Of a DNA stretch of 64,000 nucleotides, positions 1 through 7,576 are shown piece after piece. Both the position numbers and the translations under genes were made by a program. How positions within the stretch are numbered: the stretch's first letter is position 1; each line of letters begins with the position of its first letter. Source of the stretch: Erysipelotrichaceae bacterium (GTDB taxonomy: Bacteria > Bacillota_I > Bacilli_A > Erysipelotrichales > Erysipelotrichaceae). The notes beneath the pieces are model-generated. The model was not told where the DNA came from. It did no database searches and worked only from the letters and a program-made list of their open reading frames with translations. The stretch covers positions 168,212-232,211 of the forward strand of contig JAFRBQ010000008.1 in NCBI GenBank assembly GCA_017404785.1. Reading direction: 5' to 3'.

Positions 1-1286
1 TTCCGGTCGATTTCGATGACAAGCATGTCGTCTATGTCTGGATCGATGCTTTGAGCAACTATATTACCGGTCTGGGCTACCACCAGGGTGAAAAGAGCGA
101 TGAACTCTACGAAAAATACTGGCCGGCTGATCTGCATCTTATCGGCAAGGACATCGTTCGTTTCCACACCATCTACTGGCCGATCATGCTTATGGCGATC
201 GGACAGCCGCTTCCTAAACAGGTTTTCGGTCATCCGTGGATGCTGGTAGGAGAAGACAAGATCTCCAAGTCCAAGGGCAACGCTATCTATGCTGATGATC
301 TTGTAAGATTCTTCGGCGTCGATGCCGTAAGATATTTTGTTCTGCACGAAATGCCTTTTGCACAGGACGGTACCATTACCTGGGAACTGATGATCGAAAG
401 GATCAATTCCGATCTGGCCAATGTCTTCGGCAACCTGGTAAACAGAACAGTTGCCATGACCAACAAGTACTTCGATGGCCAGCTTAGTAAAGAATTCGAA
501 GAAGCTGAAGGCGATGAAGAATTCAGACAGTTCATCATCAATTCTGTAAAGACAGTTGACGACAAGATGAATCAGTTAAGAGTCGGCGATTCTCTGGAAG
601 CCATCATGGAACTTTTCAGAAGATGCAACAAATACATCGATGAGACCGCTCCATGGACTCTGGCCAAGGATGAAGCCAACAAGAAGAGGCTCAATACCGT
701 GCTATATAATCTGCTGGAAGGAATCAGGATCGGTACCGTCTTACTGGCACCGTTCATGCCTGAAACAGCTGAAAAAGTCTTCGAACAGATCAATACAAAG
801 AATACCTCATATGATTCTCTGCTGACTTTCGGAGGATATGAATGCAATAAAGTCACAGATAAACCTGAGCCGTTATTCGCAAGACTTGACCCTGTAAAGA
901 CCATGGAAGAGATCCATGCTTCCATCGGCCCGAAAGAAGTCAAAGTCGAGCATAAAGCAGAGATCGAATTCCCGGATTTCGAAAAAGTCGAAATGGTCGT
1001 CGGTCAGGTCATCGAATGCAAGAAACATCCTGATGCCGACAAGATCCTGGTCTTCAACATCGACTTCGGTTACGAACAAAGACAGATCCTCTCCGGTGTA
1101 GCTGCGTACTACAAACCTGAGGAACTTGTCGGAAAGAAAGTGATCGCTGTCATGAATCTTAAACCTAGAAAGATCAGAGGTCTTGATTCCAATGGCATGC
1201 TGTTATCGGCTGTCAAGGAAGTCGATGGCAAGGAAAAACTTGAATTGCTTACATCCGATATGGAAGTAGGTTCTGTTGTATGTTAA
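1..1286 (+). CDS. metG: Methionyl-tRNA synthetase, 3' part (5' end outside window)
   Basis: This enzyme charges tRNA-Met with methionine in the cytoplasm. The frame is open from base 3 to the stop at 1284-1286, and the true start lies upstream of the window. The first residues read VYVWIDALSNYITGLGY, a hallmark of the MetRS catalytic domain. The class I signature KISKSKGN (KMSKS equivalent) follows near base 260, then the helical anticodon-binding domain with DETAPWTLAK. The C-terminal ~110 residues form an EMAP/Trbp111-type tRNA-binding domain (EMVVGQVIECKKHPDADKIL, RKIRGLDSNGMLLSA), found in many bacterial dimeric MetRS. A terminator begins at the stop codon. Identification is secure; only the N-terminal half is missing. 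Confidence 0.97.
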   Translation, partial: PVDFDDKHVVYVWIDALSNYITGLGYHQGEKSDELYEKYWPADLHLIGKDIVRFHTIYWPIMLMAIGQPLPKQVFGHPWMLVGEDKISKSKGNAIYADDLVRFFGVDAVRYFVLHEMPFAQDGTITWELMIERINSDLANVFGNLVNRTVAMTNKYFDGQLSKEFEEAEGDEEFRQFIINSVKTVDDKMNQLRVGDSLEAIMELFRRCNKYIDETAPWTLAKDEANKKRLNTVLYNLLEGIRIGTVLLAPFMPETAEKVFEQINTKNTSYDSLLTFGGYECNKVTDKPEPLFARLDPVKTMEEIHASIGPKEVKVEHKAEIEFPDFEKVEMVVGQVIECKKHPDADKILVFNIDFGYEQRQILSGVAAYYKPEELVGKKVIAVMNLKPRKIRGLDSNGMLLSAVKEVDGKEKLELLTSDMEVGSVVC

Positions 1287-1308
1287 GGAAGTGTCGCACT
1301 TCCTTTTT
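1285..1308 (+). terminator. Rho-independent terminator of metG
   Basis: The stem AAGGAAGTG pairs with CACTTCCTT around a TCG loop and is followed by a T run at 1304-1308. The stem begins inside the metG stop codon, and the murT -10 box lies seven bases downstream. Confidence 0.8.
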
Positions 1309-1314
1309 AAAGGG

Positions 1315-1320
1315 TATAAT
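1315..1320 (+). promoter_or_regulatory. murT -10 box, probably leaderless
   Basis: A consensus TATAAT lies exactly six bases before the murT ATG and there is no Shine-Dalgarno sequence. Transcription would start at or next to the A of ATG. The -35 region is weak because it falls inside the metG terminator. Confidence 0.65.
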
Positions 1321-1326
1321 TTAGAT

Positions 1327-2655
1327 ATGTTGAAACTATTCGCTATATTACTTTGCAAGCTGATCAGAATGATCGGCAATCTTGTAGGCAGAGGTTCAAG
1401 CCTGCCGGGACAATTCGCTCTCAAGGTCTGTCCGGATATCTTGAGCAGGATCAGACTTCCTGAAGATATCATTGCAATCACCGGGTCCAATGGCAAGACT
1501 TCGACGACCGAGATGGTCTACTCACTTTTAGAAAAGCAGGGCAAGAAAGTAGCCTATAACTTTGAAGGCTCAAATCAGATCGAAGGCATCACGACGCTCA
1601 TCATCGATAACTGCGACTTAAGAGGAAACTTCCTTAAGGATGTTCTGCTGATGGAAGTGGATGAAAGATATGCCAAGTATGTCTGCAAGTACATAACGCC
1701 AAAGTATTACATCATAAACAATCTTTACCGTGACCAGATGACCAGGAACGGCCATCCGGAATATGTTTTGAACGACATCAAGAAGTCTATCAATCCGGGT
1801 ACGACTCTTGTTTTGAACAGTGATGATCCGATCATCAGTTCTTTGTCAAAGCAGTTTTCCAATGATGTCATCTTCTTTGGCATAAATGATTCAAGTAAGG
1901 CCAAGAAGGAAAACGATGCCGTATATGATGACGGCTACTACTGTCCACTTTGTCATCACAAGATGATCTATGATTATCGGATGTTTGCCCATGTTGGATC
2001 ATACAGATGTTCAAACTGCGACTTCAGAAGAAACACACCATCATATGCAATCAGCAAACTTGACCTATCAGCTTCAACGATAACGATTAATGATAAATAT
2101 GATATAAAACTGGCGCTGAACACGATCTTCAATGCCTATAATGTCCTGGTCGCTTTTGCGATCGGTTCACTTATCGGTCTTGATGAAGAAAAATGCGCTG
2201 AATCTCTGGATGACTATCTGATCAGAAACGGCCGAGTCAGAAACTTCAAAGTAGGCGACAGACAGGGTACACTTCTGATCTCCAAACATGAGAACACGAT
2301 CTCATACAATACCAATCTTGAATATGTAGCCAACTATAATGGTGATGTTTCTCTGCTGCTGATAATCGACGACATCAGCCGCAAGTATTTCACTTCCGAT
2401 ACCTCATGGCTCTGGGATATCAGCTTTGAATACCTTAAGAACGACAATGTCAAAAAGATCGTTGTAGCGGGCAAGTATATCAATGATGTAGCGGTCAGGT
2501 TCACATATGCGGGTATCGATAAGGACAAGGTAAGATTATTCAAGGAAGCATCTGAAGCGATCAGATATATCGGTGAAAACAGCGAAGGCAGACTTTTTGC
2601 CCTGACCTGTTTCTCTGATGAAGGCAAGCTTTTAAAGGAGGTCGAAGTATTATGA
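1327..2655 (+). CDS. murT: MurT-like Mur ligase, lipid II amidation type (diverged)
   Basis: This is a Mur-ligase family protein of 442 residues. MurT, with GatD, normally amidates the alpha-carboxyl of D-Glu in lipid II. The ATP loop TGSNGKTST is at about residues 52-60, and the MurT-specific zinc ribbon has CPLC and CSNC near residues 206-231. The C-terminal DUF1727 region keeps the Asp in SDTSWLWD (about 358). The usual KNPxG motif reads KHENT and the ADGRD segment reads YFTSD, so the acceptor or ammonia side has changed. An upstream in-frame TTG/GTG-type start would add 17 residues, but ATG 1327 sits six bases after TATAAT and is preferred. The stop overlaps the next start as ATGA. The family call is firm; the exact reaction is uncertain because of the partner gene. 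Confidence 0.88.
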   Translation: MLKLFAILLCKLIRMIGNLVGRGSSLPGQFALKVCPDILSRIRLPEDIIAITGSNGKTSTTEMVYSLLEKQGKKVAYNFEGSNQIEGITTLIIDNCDLRGNFLKDVLLMEVDERYAKYVCKYITPKYYIINNLYRDQMTRNGHPEYVLNDIKKSINPGTTLVLNSDDPIISSLSKQFSNDVIFFGINDSSKAKKENDAVYDDGYYCPLCHHKMIYDYRMFAHVGSYRCSNCDFRRNTPSYAISKLDLSASTITINDKYDIKLALNTIFNAYNVLVAFAIGSLIGLDEEKCAESLDDYLIRNGRVRNFKVGDRQGTLLISKHENTISYNTNLEYVANYNGDVSLLLIIDDISRKYFTSDTSWLWDISFEYLKNDNVKKIVVAGKYINDVAVRFTYAGIDKDKVRLFKEASEAIRYIGENSEGRLFALTCFSDEGKLLKEVEVL

Positions 2656-3338
2656 GGATACTCCATCTTTATCCAAATCTCATGAACCTTTATGGTGACT
2701 ATGGAAATATAAAAGTTCTAAGATCGCATCTGAAGGATCTGGGAATCGAGACAAGTGTTGATACTGTTGAACTTGAAGATCGCTATAACGTCAACGAATA
2801 TGATCTTGTTTATATGGGACCGGGTACGGAAAGCAAGCAGTTATCAGCTTTGAATGATCTGCTGAAACACAGGGAAGAAATAAGAGAATATCTTGAACAC
2901 GACAAGGTGCTCCTTTTTACCGGCAACGCCATGGAACTGCTTGGAACAAGCATCGATGACAAGGAAGCTCTGGGCATCCTGGATTTCAAAACGACAATTA
3001 CGGAAAAGCGCTACACAGGCGATGTCATCATGAACAATGATGAACTGGGCAAAGTTGTTGGTTTCATAAACAAGTCTTCGCTGATCGAAGGCGGAGAAGG
3101 ATACAGACTGTTCACCTATGATTTCAAGGACAACAATCTGGTCGACAATGACTATGAAGGCTGGCGTTTCCATAACGGTTTTGGAACTCATATCAGCGGT
3201 CCTGTACTGGTCAAGAATCCCTGCTTCATGGATCTGATCATAAAACTTCTAAGCGGTGACAGATATAAGAAGATAAACTACCACTATGAAGATGAAGCCT
3301 ACAGAATAACGCTGGAAGAACTGGAGAAAAGGAAGTAG
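2652..3338 (+). CDS. gatD: GatD-like glutamine amidotransferase without the catalytic cysteine
   Basis: The product is a 228-residue class I glutamine amidotransferase-like protein coupled to murT by an ATGA overlap. The N terminus (LYPNLMNLYGDYGNI) and the C-terminal GTHISGPVLVKNP, with the catalytic-type His at 180, match GatD. The nucleophile elbow, normally CGGYQLLG, reads FTGNAMELLG at residues 89-98, so the Cys is gone. The only cysteine is C191, after the His motif. As read, the protein cannot hydrolyse glutamine by the usual thioester route. It may be a structural partner of MurT that lets it use free ammonia, or the pair may attach a different amine to D-Glu. The family assignment is strong and the altered chemistry is inferred. 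Confidence 0.85.
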   Translation: MRILHLYPNLMNLYGDYGNIKVLRSHLKDLGIETSVDTVELEDRYNVNEYDLVYMGPGTESKQLSALNDLLKHREEIREYLEHDKVLLFTGNAMELLGTSIDDKEALGILDFKTTITEKRYTGDVIMNNDELGKVVGFINKSSLIEGGEGYRLFTYDFKDNNLVDNDYEGWRFHNGFGTHISGPVLVKNPCFMDLIIKLLSGDRYKKINYHYEDEAYRITLEELEKRK

Positions 3339-4277
3339 ATGGGGAATGTATTTCAGTTTGCCTGGGAAGTTGAGCTTATCAAAGGACTTCAGGAACTGAT
3401 AAGATCCTTTCCTTTTCTTAAGTATTTCTTTTCATTTTTCACCATGCTTGGTGAACCGGTATCGCTGGTCTTGATCGTCATCTTCTTTTATTGGTGTTTT
3501 GATAAGAAGCTGGGCATAAAGATCGCTATATCAATACTGATGGTCAATGTGACCAATGGGATGATCAAGAATATCTTTAAAAGGATCAGACCCTACGCTG
3601 TCAATGAACAGATCGAATGTATCAGACCTGCTGAAAGAAAATATGATATCAATGATATGGCCAAACAGGGCTTCAGCTTTCCAAGTGGCCATGCCATGTG
3701 TACATCCAATCTGCTGACTACGCTTTATCAGGAAAAGAAAAACAGAAAACTTCTAGCGATAGGTTCTCTGATCGTTTTTCTGGTCTGCTTATCAAGAGTT
3801 GCCCTGGGTGTCCATTATCCAACAGATGTTCTGATAGGAGTGGTATTCGGCATCCTTCCATCCATTGTGATCGATAAACTTTATGGGAAGATGGAGAAGA
3901 AGCATTTCTATCTTATACTGATCGTGTATTCGTGTCTGGGCTTCTTCTATTGCAGGTCCAACGACTATTATTCGATCGTCGGATTGATCATCGGATTCCT
4001 GAGTGGTGATCTGTTTGATGAAAGATATGTCAATTTTGAAAACACCACCAATATCTGGAGAATGTTTTTCAGGATAATGGGCGGAGCAATCATCTTTCTG
4101 TCGCTGGTGAATGTCTTGAAGCTGCCTTTCAGTAATGAAATACTTGAAGCCGAGACACTGTTTGCCTTCATGTACAGAGTCTTACGCTACGGAATCAGTA
4201 CCTTTGCGATTATCGGTCTATATCCGATCCTGTTTAAATACAACATATTGAGGTTGAAGGAAAAAGATGCAGATTAA
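3339..4277 (+). CDS. PAP2-family membrane phosphatase
   Basis: This 312-residue integral membrane protein belongs to the type 2 phosphatidic acid phosphatase family. All three active-site motifs are visible: KNIFKRIRP (KX6RP) near residue 73, FPSGHAM (PSGH) near 110, and SRVALGVHYPTD (SRX5HX3D) near 151. Such enzymes dephosphorylate lipid phosphates such as phosphatidic acid, phosphatidylglycerol phosphate or undecaprenyl pyrophosphate. The C-terminal half has further membrane segments, giving about eight. The ATG directly follows the gatD stop, and the 3' end overlaps the next gene by 11 bases, so it is probably cotranscribed with murT-gatD. A role in undecaprenyl-phosphate recycling would fit but is inferred from position only. 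Confidence 0.88.
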   Translation: MGNVFQFAWEVELIKGLQELIRSFPFLKYFFSFFTMLGEPVSLVLIVIFFYWCFDKKLGIKIAISILMVNVTNGMIKNIFKRIRPYAVNEQIECIRPAERKYDINDMAKQGFSFPSGHAMCTSNLLTTLYQEKKNRKLLAIGSLIVFLVCLSRVALGVHYPTDVLIGVVFGILPSIVIDKLYGKMEKKHFYLILIVYSCLGFFYCRSNDYYSIVGLIIGFLSGDLFDERYVNFENTTNIWRMFFRIMGGAIIFLSLVNVLKLPFSNEILEAETLFAFMYRVLRYGISTFAIIGLYPILFKYNILRLKEKDAD

Positions 4278-5196
4278 ATTAAGTGAAGTAATTGAAGCGA
4301 TCGACAGCACTGATGTGAATACTCAGTATTTTTACTATATCCCTGAAGAGCGGATCATTCTCAAGGGAGATGAAGATATCAAGGAAAAGTACCTGATACC
4401 TTTACCGAGTCATAAACAGATCGATGACTATGGCACGATGTCGATGTTTATTGAGGAAGAGTGCGATGGTGAAGCCAAAGAATGGCTCGAGGAATGCATC
4501 AAGGGTCCGGGAGCCTTCAGACGTTTCCGTTCCACCCTGGAAAGATTCAACCTTACCGATAAATGGCTGGATTATCTTTATTATGCCCACGAGGATCTTG
4601 CGATACAATGGTGCGAATACTATGGGATCGAATATCTTGAGAACGATTCCTTCGAAGTAAACAAGACCCCGATCGTAGAACCTGAAAACATTTCCAGCAA
4701 ACACAATCTTCGCATCATCAACATCAATGAAGACAACGTATATGGACTGGCTTATCTCTGCAAGGATTTCCGTAGAACACTCTCCGGATTCAAAAATCAG
4801 GAATTCAAAGGCGATGTCGATGACTGTGTTGAAGAACTGAAGTCATATCTCAAACACGACTATCCGATCTTTGCGGTCAGCGATAATGGCAAGTATATCG
4901 GCTATATAGTCTGCCGCATCGATGATGATGTGGTCTTCCTTGAATCCATCTTTGTCAGGAAGGAAAACCGTCACAAGGGCATAGGAAAGATCCTGTTCGA
5001 CAAGGCCGAAAGTATCGCCAGGGAATACGGCAACGATTCACTTTATATGTCTGTGCATCCAAACAATGATGAGATGCTGAGATTCTTAAGAGGCAACGGC
5101 TATGATGTACTCAATCTCATCGAGATAAGAAAAGCCTATCATGATGAGGAAAATGATCAGACATACACGATAGGCAATAATACTTACAGATATTAA
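4267..5196 (+). CDS. UPF0158-like domain fused to a GNAT acetyltransferase
   Basis: This 309-residue protein has two parts. Residues ~1-125 resemble UPF0158 proteins (GAFRRFRSTLERF, DKWLDYLYYAHEDLAIQWC and a GIEY ending). Residues ~145-295 form a GNAT acetyltransferase with the acetyl-CoA loop RKENRHKGIGKILF and a typical tail (LYMSVHPNNDEMLRFL). The target amine is unknown. It is the last gene of the murT run, overlapping the PAP2 gene by 11 bases and converging with the aldo/keto reductase by four. The UPF0158 call rests on pattern likeness and is less sure than the GNAT call. Confidence 0.75.
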   Translation: MQIKLSEVIEAIDSTDVNTQYFYYIPEERIILKGDEDIKEKYLIPLPSHKQIDDYGTMSMFIEEECDGEAKEWLEECIKGPGAFRRFRSTLERFNLTDKWLDYLYYAHEDLAIQWCEYYGIEYLENDSFEVNKTPIVEPENISSKHNLRIININEDNVYGLAYLCKDFRRTLSGFKNQEFKGDVDDCVEELKSYLKHDYPIFAVSDNGKYIGYIVCRIDDDVVFLESIFVRKENRHKGIGKILFDKAESIAREYGNDSLYMSVHPNNDEMLRFLRGNGYDVLNLIEIRKAYHDEENDQTYTIGNNTYRY

Positions 5197-6152
5197 CGGT
5201 TGCAGTTTACTTCGTGAGGAATGTAGAGTTCTTCAAGATAATCCACATCCTCTTGCGATAGTTTTACATCAAAACATTTGACAGCGTCATCAAGATACTT
5301 TTCCTTGGTGACACCGATTATAGGCGCAGCGACGCCTTTTTTAAACTGCCAGGCCAGACAGATGTTGGACATGGAGACATTGTGTTTTAGAGCTACTTCA
5401 TGGACTCTTTGGGCGATCAGCTGGTCAGCTTCCACACTTCTGTCGTATCTGGTTCCTTCTTTGGAGTCAAGGTCATAGCGCTTGCTTCCTTCATCATAGG
5501 ATATTCTGGCCAGTCTTCCTGCCGCATATGGGGCAAAGGAAGTGCGGGAGACATTGAACTGTTCAGCGATAGGTATGAGATCTCTTTCGTCCTCGCGATA
5601 GATCAGGTTGTAGTGGTTCTGCAGCGTCGTGAAAGGCTGATAGCCTTTTTCTCTGGCGGTGTAGCAGTACTTCGCAAACTGGTAGCCATACATGGCTGAA
5701 GCGCCATAGTAACGGATATGGCCCATGGCAACTTCCTCGTTGAGGGCTTTCAGAGTATCTTCGACCGGTGTATCGTAATCGAAACGGTGCAGCACCAGGA
5801 TATCGATATAATCGGTATCAAGATGAGTCAGTGATTTGGCCACTTCGCGATGAATAGCTTCAGGAGAAAGTTTTCCTTCATTGAAATAGCACTTGGTCGT
5901 TATGACGATCTTTTTTCTGTCAAAGTGCTTGATCGCTCTACCCAGAAATTCTTCCGAAGATCCATCCGAATAGTTGTTGGAGGTGTCAAAGAAGTTGATA
6001 CCTGCTTCATAGGCCTTGAGAATGATGTTTTCGCTGTCTTCGTAATTGAGAGTCCACTGATACTGGCCACGCTGAGCCTCGCCAAAGGACATGCAACCCA
6101 GACAAAGACGGGAAACTTCCAGATCAGAATTATGCAGTTTTATGTATTCCAT
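5193..6152 (-). CDS. Aldo/keto reductase
   Basis: The product is a 319-residue NAD(P)H-dependent aldo/keto reductase. The TIM-barrel family tetrad is visible: Asp in FFDTSNNYSDG, Tyr in the same segment, Lys in IVITTKC and His in ILVLHRF. The C terminus carries the cofactor segment AAPIIGVTKEKYLDDAVK. It is closest in style to the YajO/Tas group that reduces aldehydes and ketones; the substrate is not readable. It is monocistronic and divergent from the gene at 6187, with a TACAAT box six bases before its ATG and no ribosome site. Confidence 0.9.
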   Translation of the reverse strand: MEYIKLHNSDLEVSRLCLGCMSFGEAQRGQYQWTLNYEDSENIILKAYEAGINFFDTSNNYSDGSSEEFLGRAIKHFDRKKIVITTKCYFNEGKLSPEAIHREVAKSLTHLDTDYIDILVLHRFDYDTPVEDTLKALNEEVAMGHIRYYGASAMYGYQFAKYCYTAREKGYQPFTTLQNHYNLIYREDERDLIPIAEQFNVSRTSFAPYAAGRLARISYDEGSKRYDLDSKEGTRYDRSVEADQLIAQRVHEVALKHNVSMSNICLAWQFKKGVAAPIIGVTKEKYLDDAVKCFDVKLSQEDVDYLEELYIPHEVNCNR

Positions 6153-6158
6153 AACCTA

Positions 6159-6180
6159 ATTGTATCCTTTTTGTTACAAT
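6159..6180. promoter_or_regulatory. Back-to-back divergent promoters, both leaderless type
   Basis: On the minus strand TACAAT (6159-6164) lies six bases from the reductase ATG. On the plus strand TGtTACAAT (6172-6180, extended -10) lies six bases from the ATG at 6187. Both start codons lie in a 35-base gap, so the two promoters must compete or be co-regulated. Confidence 0.6.
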
Positions 6181-6186
6181 TAAGGT

Positions 6187-6588
6187 ATGTACATAGTTTT
6201 TGATCAGGATAATTTGAAAAAACGTGAAGAGACCCGTTTTTTGTGTGAAGGGGAAGTTATCTACAGTTCAATTTACGATTTTGCCTACAAATACCGTACC
6301 AGGATCTTCAATGAGAAAAATGAGGAAGTCGCCTACGTACAGAAAGATATCTATTCAGATGACAGGGTCATTTTTTATGACAGCAAAAACAGAAGACTTG
6401 ATGAACTGATCAGAACCGATGAGGGATATCAAAGTGACAAGTATCTATATGTCGGAGATATAAACAAAGGCGAAGCAGAAGGTCTTTTCATCAATGAAAA
6501 CGGAAAACTTAGTATCGATGATGAGAAAAGTATTCTATATGCGATCATGTTTATGACGGGAATGATCGAGATCAACAGGAAGGACTAA
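6187..6588 (+). CDS. Small hypothetical protein, possibly LURP-one-like beta fold
   Basis: This 133-residue soluble protein is rich in charged residues. The segment YKYRTRIFNEKNEEVAYVQKDIY, with repeated strand-turn-strand patterns, recalls LURP-one/YxjI-type beta proteins, but the likeness is weak. It has no signal peptide or membrane segment. The ATG follows TGtTACAAT by six bases, and the gene ends one base before the lipase-like gene, so the two share a transcript. The function is not recognised. Confidence 0.6.
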   Translation: MYIVFDQDNLKKREETRFLCEGEVIYSSIYDFAYKYRTRIFNEKNEEVAYVQKDIYSDDRVIFYDSKNRRLDELIRTDEGYQSDKYLYVGDINKGEAEGLFINENGKLSIDDEKSILYAIMFMTGMIEINRKD

Positions 6589-6589
6589 T

Positions 6590-7516
6590 ATGAGAAAAGA
6601 AGAATTCAGATTCAATTCCACCGATGAAAAAAACGAGATCAGAGCGATGAGGTATATTCCTGATCAGGAAGTCAAAGCGATCCTGCAGATAGCTCATGGC
6701 ATGGTCGAATTCATTGACCGCTATGAAAACTTTGCCTCTTTTCTTTGCGAAAGAGGATACCTTGTTACAGGCAATGACCATCTGGGACATGGCGGATCAG
6801 TCAAAACCAAGGATGACTGGGGTTATTTTGGTGAAAATGGCTATGAACATGTCCTGGAAGATATGTATGAACTGACAAAGATAACCAAGGAGCTCTATCC
6901 GGATAAACCGTACTATCTGCTGGGACATTCCATGGGTTCCTTCTTTGCCCGCAACTATCTTACGCAACACGGTGATGAGCTTGATGGTGCGATCATCATG
7001 GGAACAGGATTTGAACCGGCTTCCAAGATAAAGGGCGGCATGATGCTCTGCAGGATCCTGGCCTTATTCAAAGGCTGGCGTTATCGTTCGAAATTCATAA
7101 ACGGAATGTCTTTTGGTTCCTATAACAAGAAATTTGAACCGGTCAGAACCAGGGCCGACTGGCTGAGCAGGGATGAAAAACTGGTCGACTGGTATATCAA
7201 TGAGGAAAAGTGTTCCTTCGTCTTTACTCTCAACGGTTTTTATGAGATGTTCAGATGTATTCTGAACCTGCACAACAAAGAAGCTCTAGGCAGGATCCCT
7301 AAGGATCTTGAGATCCTGTTTGTCGCCGGTGAGGATGATCCGGTCGGAACTTTCGGTAAGGAAGTTCAGAATTCTGTTGAATCGCTTAAGGAAGTCGGCG
7401 TGAAGAATGTCAAGTGCAAACTTTATCCGAATGACCGTCATGAGATCCTCAACGAACTGGACAAGGATGTGGTCTATGAAGACCTCTACAGATGGCTTGA
7501 AACAAAGGAAATATAG
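6590..7516 (+). CDS. Alpha/beta hydrolase, monoacylglycerol lipase-like
   Basis: This 308-residue serine hydrolase has the nucleophile elbow GHSMGSF (Ser near residue 117), an acid in GEDDPVGTF near 251 and a His in NDRHEILNE near 281. The oxyanion region AHGMVEFIDRYENFASFL and the NDHLGHGGS motif are typical of the Hydrolase_4 / monoglyceride lipase group. It probably releases fatty acids from small lipid esters in the cytoplasm; no signal peptide is present. It is cotranscribed with the preceding small gene and followed by a terminator. Confidence 0.88.
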   Translation: MRKEEFRFNSTDEKNEIRAMRYIPDQEVKAILQIAHGMVEFIDRYENFASFLCERGYLVTGNDHLGHGGSVKTKDDWGYFGENGYEHVLEDMYELTKITKELYPDKPYYLLGHSMGSFFARNYLTQHGDELDGAIIMGTGFEPASKIKGGMMLCRILALFKGWRYRSKFINGMSFGSYNKKFEPVRTRADWLSRDEKLVDWYINEEKCSFVFTLNGFYEMFRCILNLHNKEALGRIPKDLEILFVAGEDDPVGTFGKEVQNSVESLKEVGVKNVKCKLYPNDRHEILNELDKDVVYEDLYRWLETKEI

Positions 7517-7536
7517 GATGGAAACATCCTGTTTTT
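7515..7536 (+). terminator. Terminator after the lipase-like gene
   Basis: The stem AGGATG / CATCCT with a GAAA loop is followed by GTTTTT. It overlaps the end of the stop codon and separates this unit from the RyR/TIR pair. Confidence 0.7.
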
Positions 7537-7551
7537 CATGGGCTAATATTA

Positions 7552-7557
7552 TATAAT
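7552..7557 (+). promoter_or_regulatory. -10 box of the RyR/TIR operon
   Basis: A consensus TATAAT lies 19 bases before the ATG at 7577, which has its own AGGAG site. No clear -35 box was found, so expression may be weak or need an activator. Confidence 0.55.
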
Positions 7558-7576
7558 GATTTCGATAGGAGCAAGT

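Noticed and set aside
5193-5196. Gene fusion or error at convergent overlaps (also 20375-20385, 32433-32442, 36678-36681, 44173-44195)
   Set aside because: Both genes of each pair have complete family C termini; short convergent overlaps are simply common in this compact genome.
7556-7576. Earlier ATG start for the RyR-domain protein
   Set aside because: It overlaps the -10 box and lacks a ribosome site, whereas ATG 7577 has AGGAG at good spacing.
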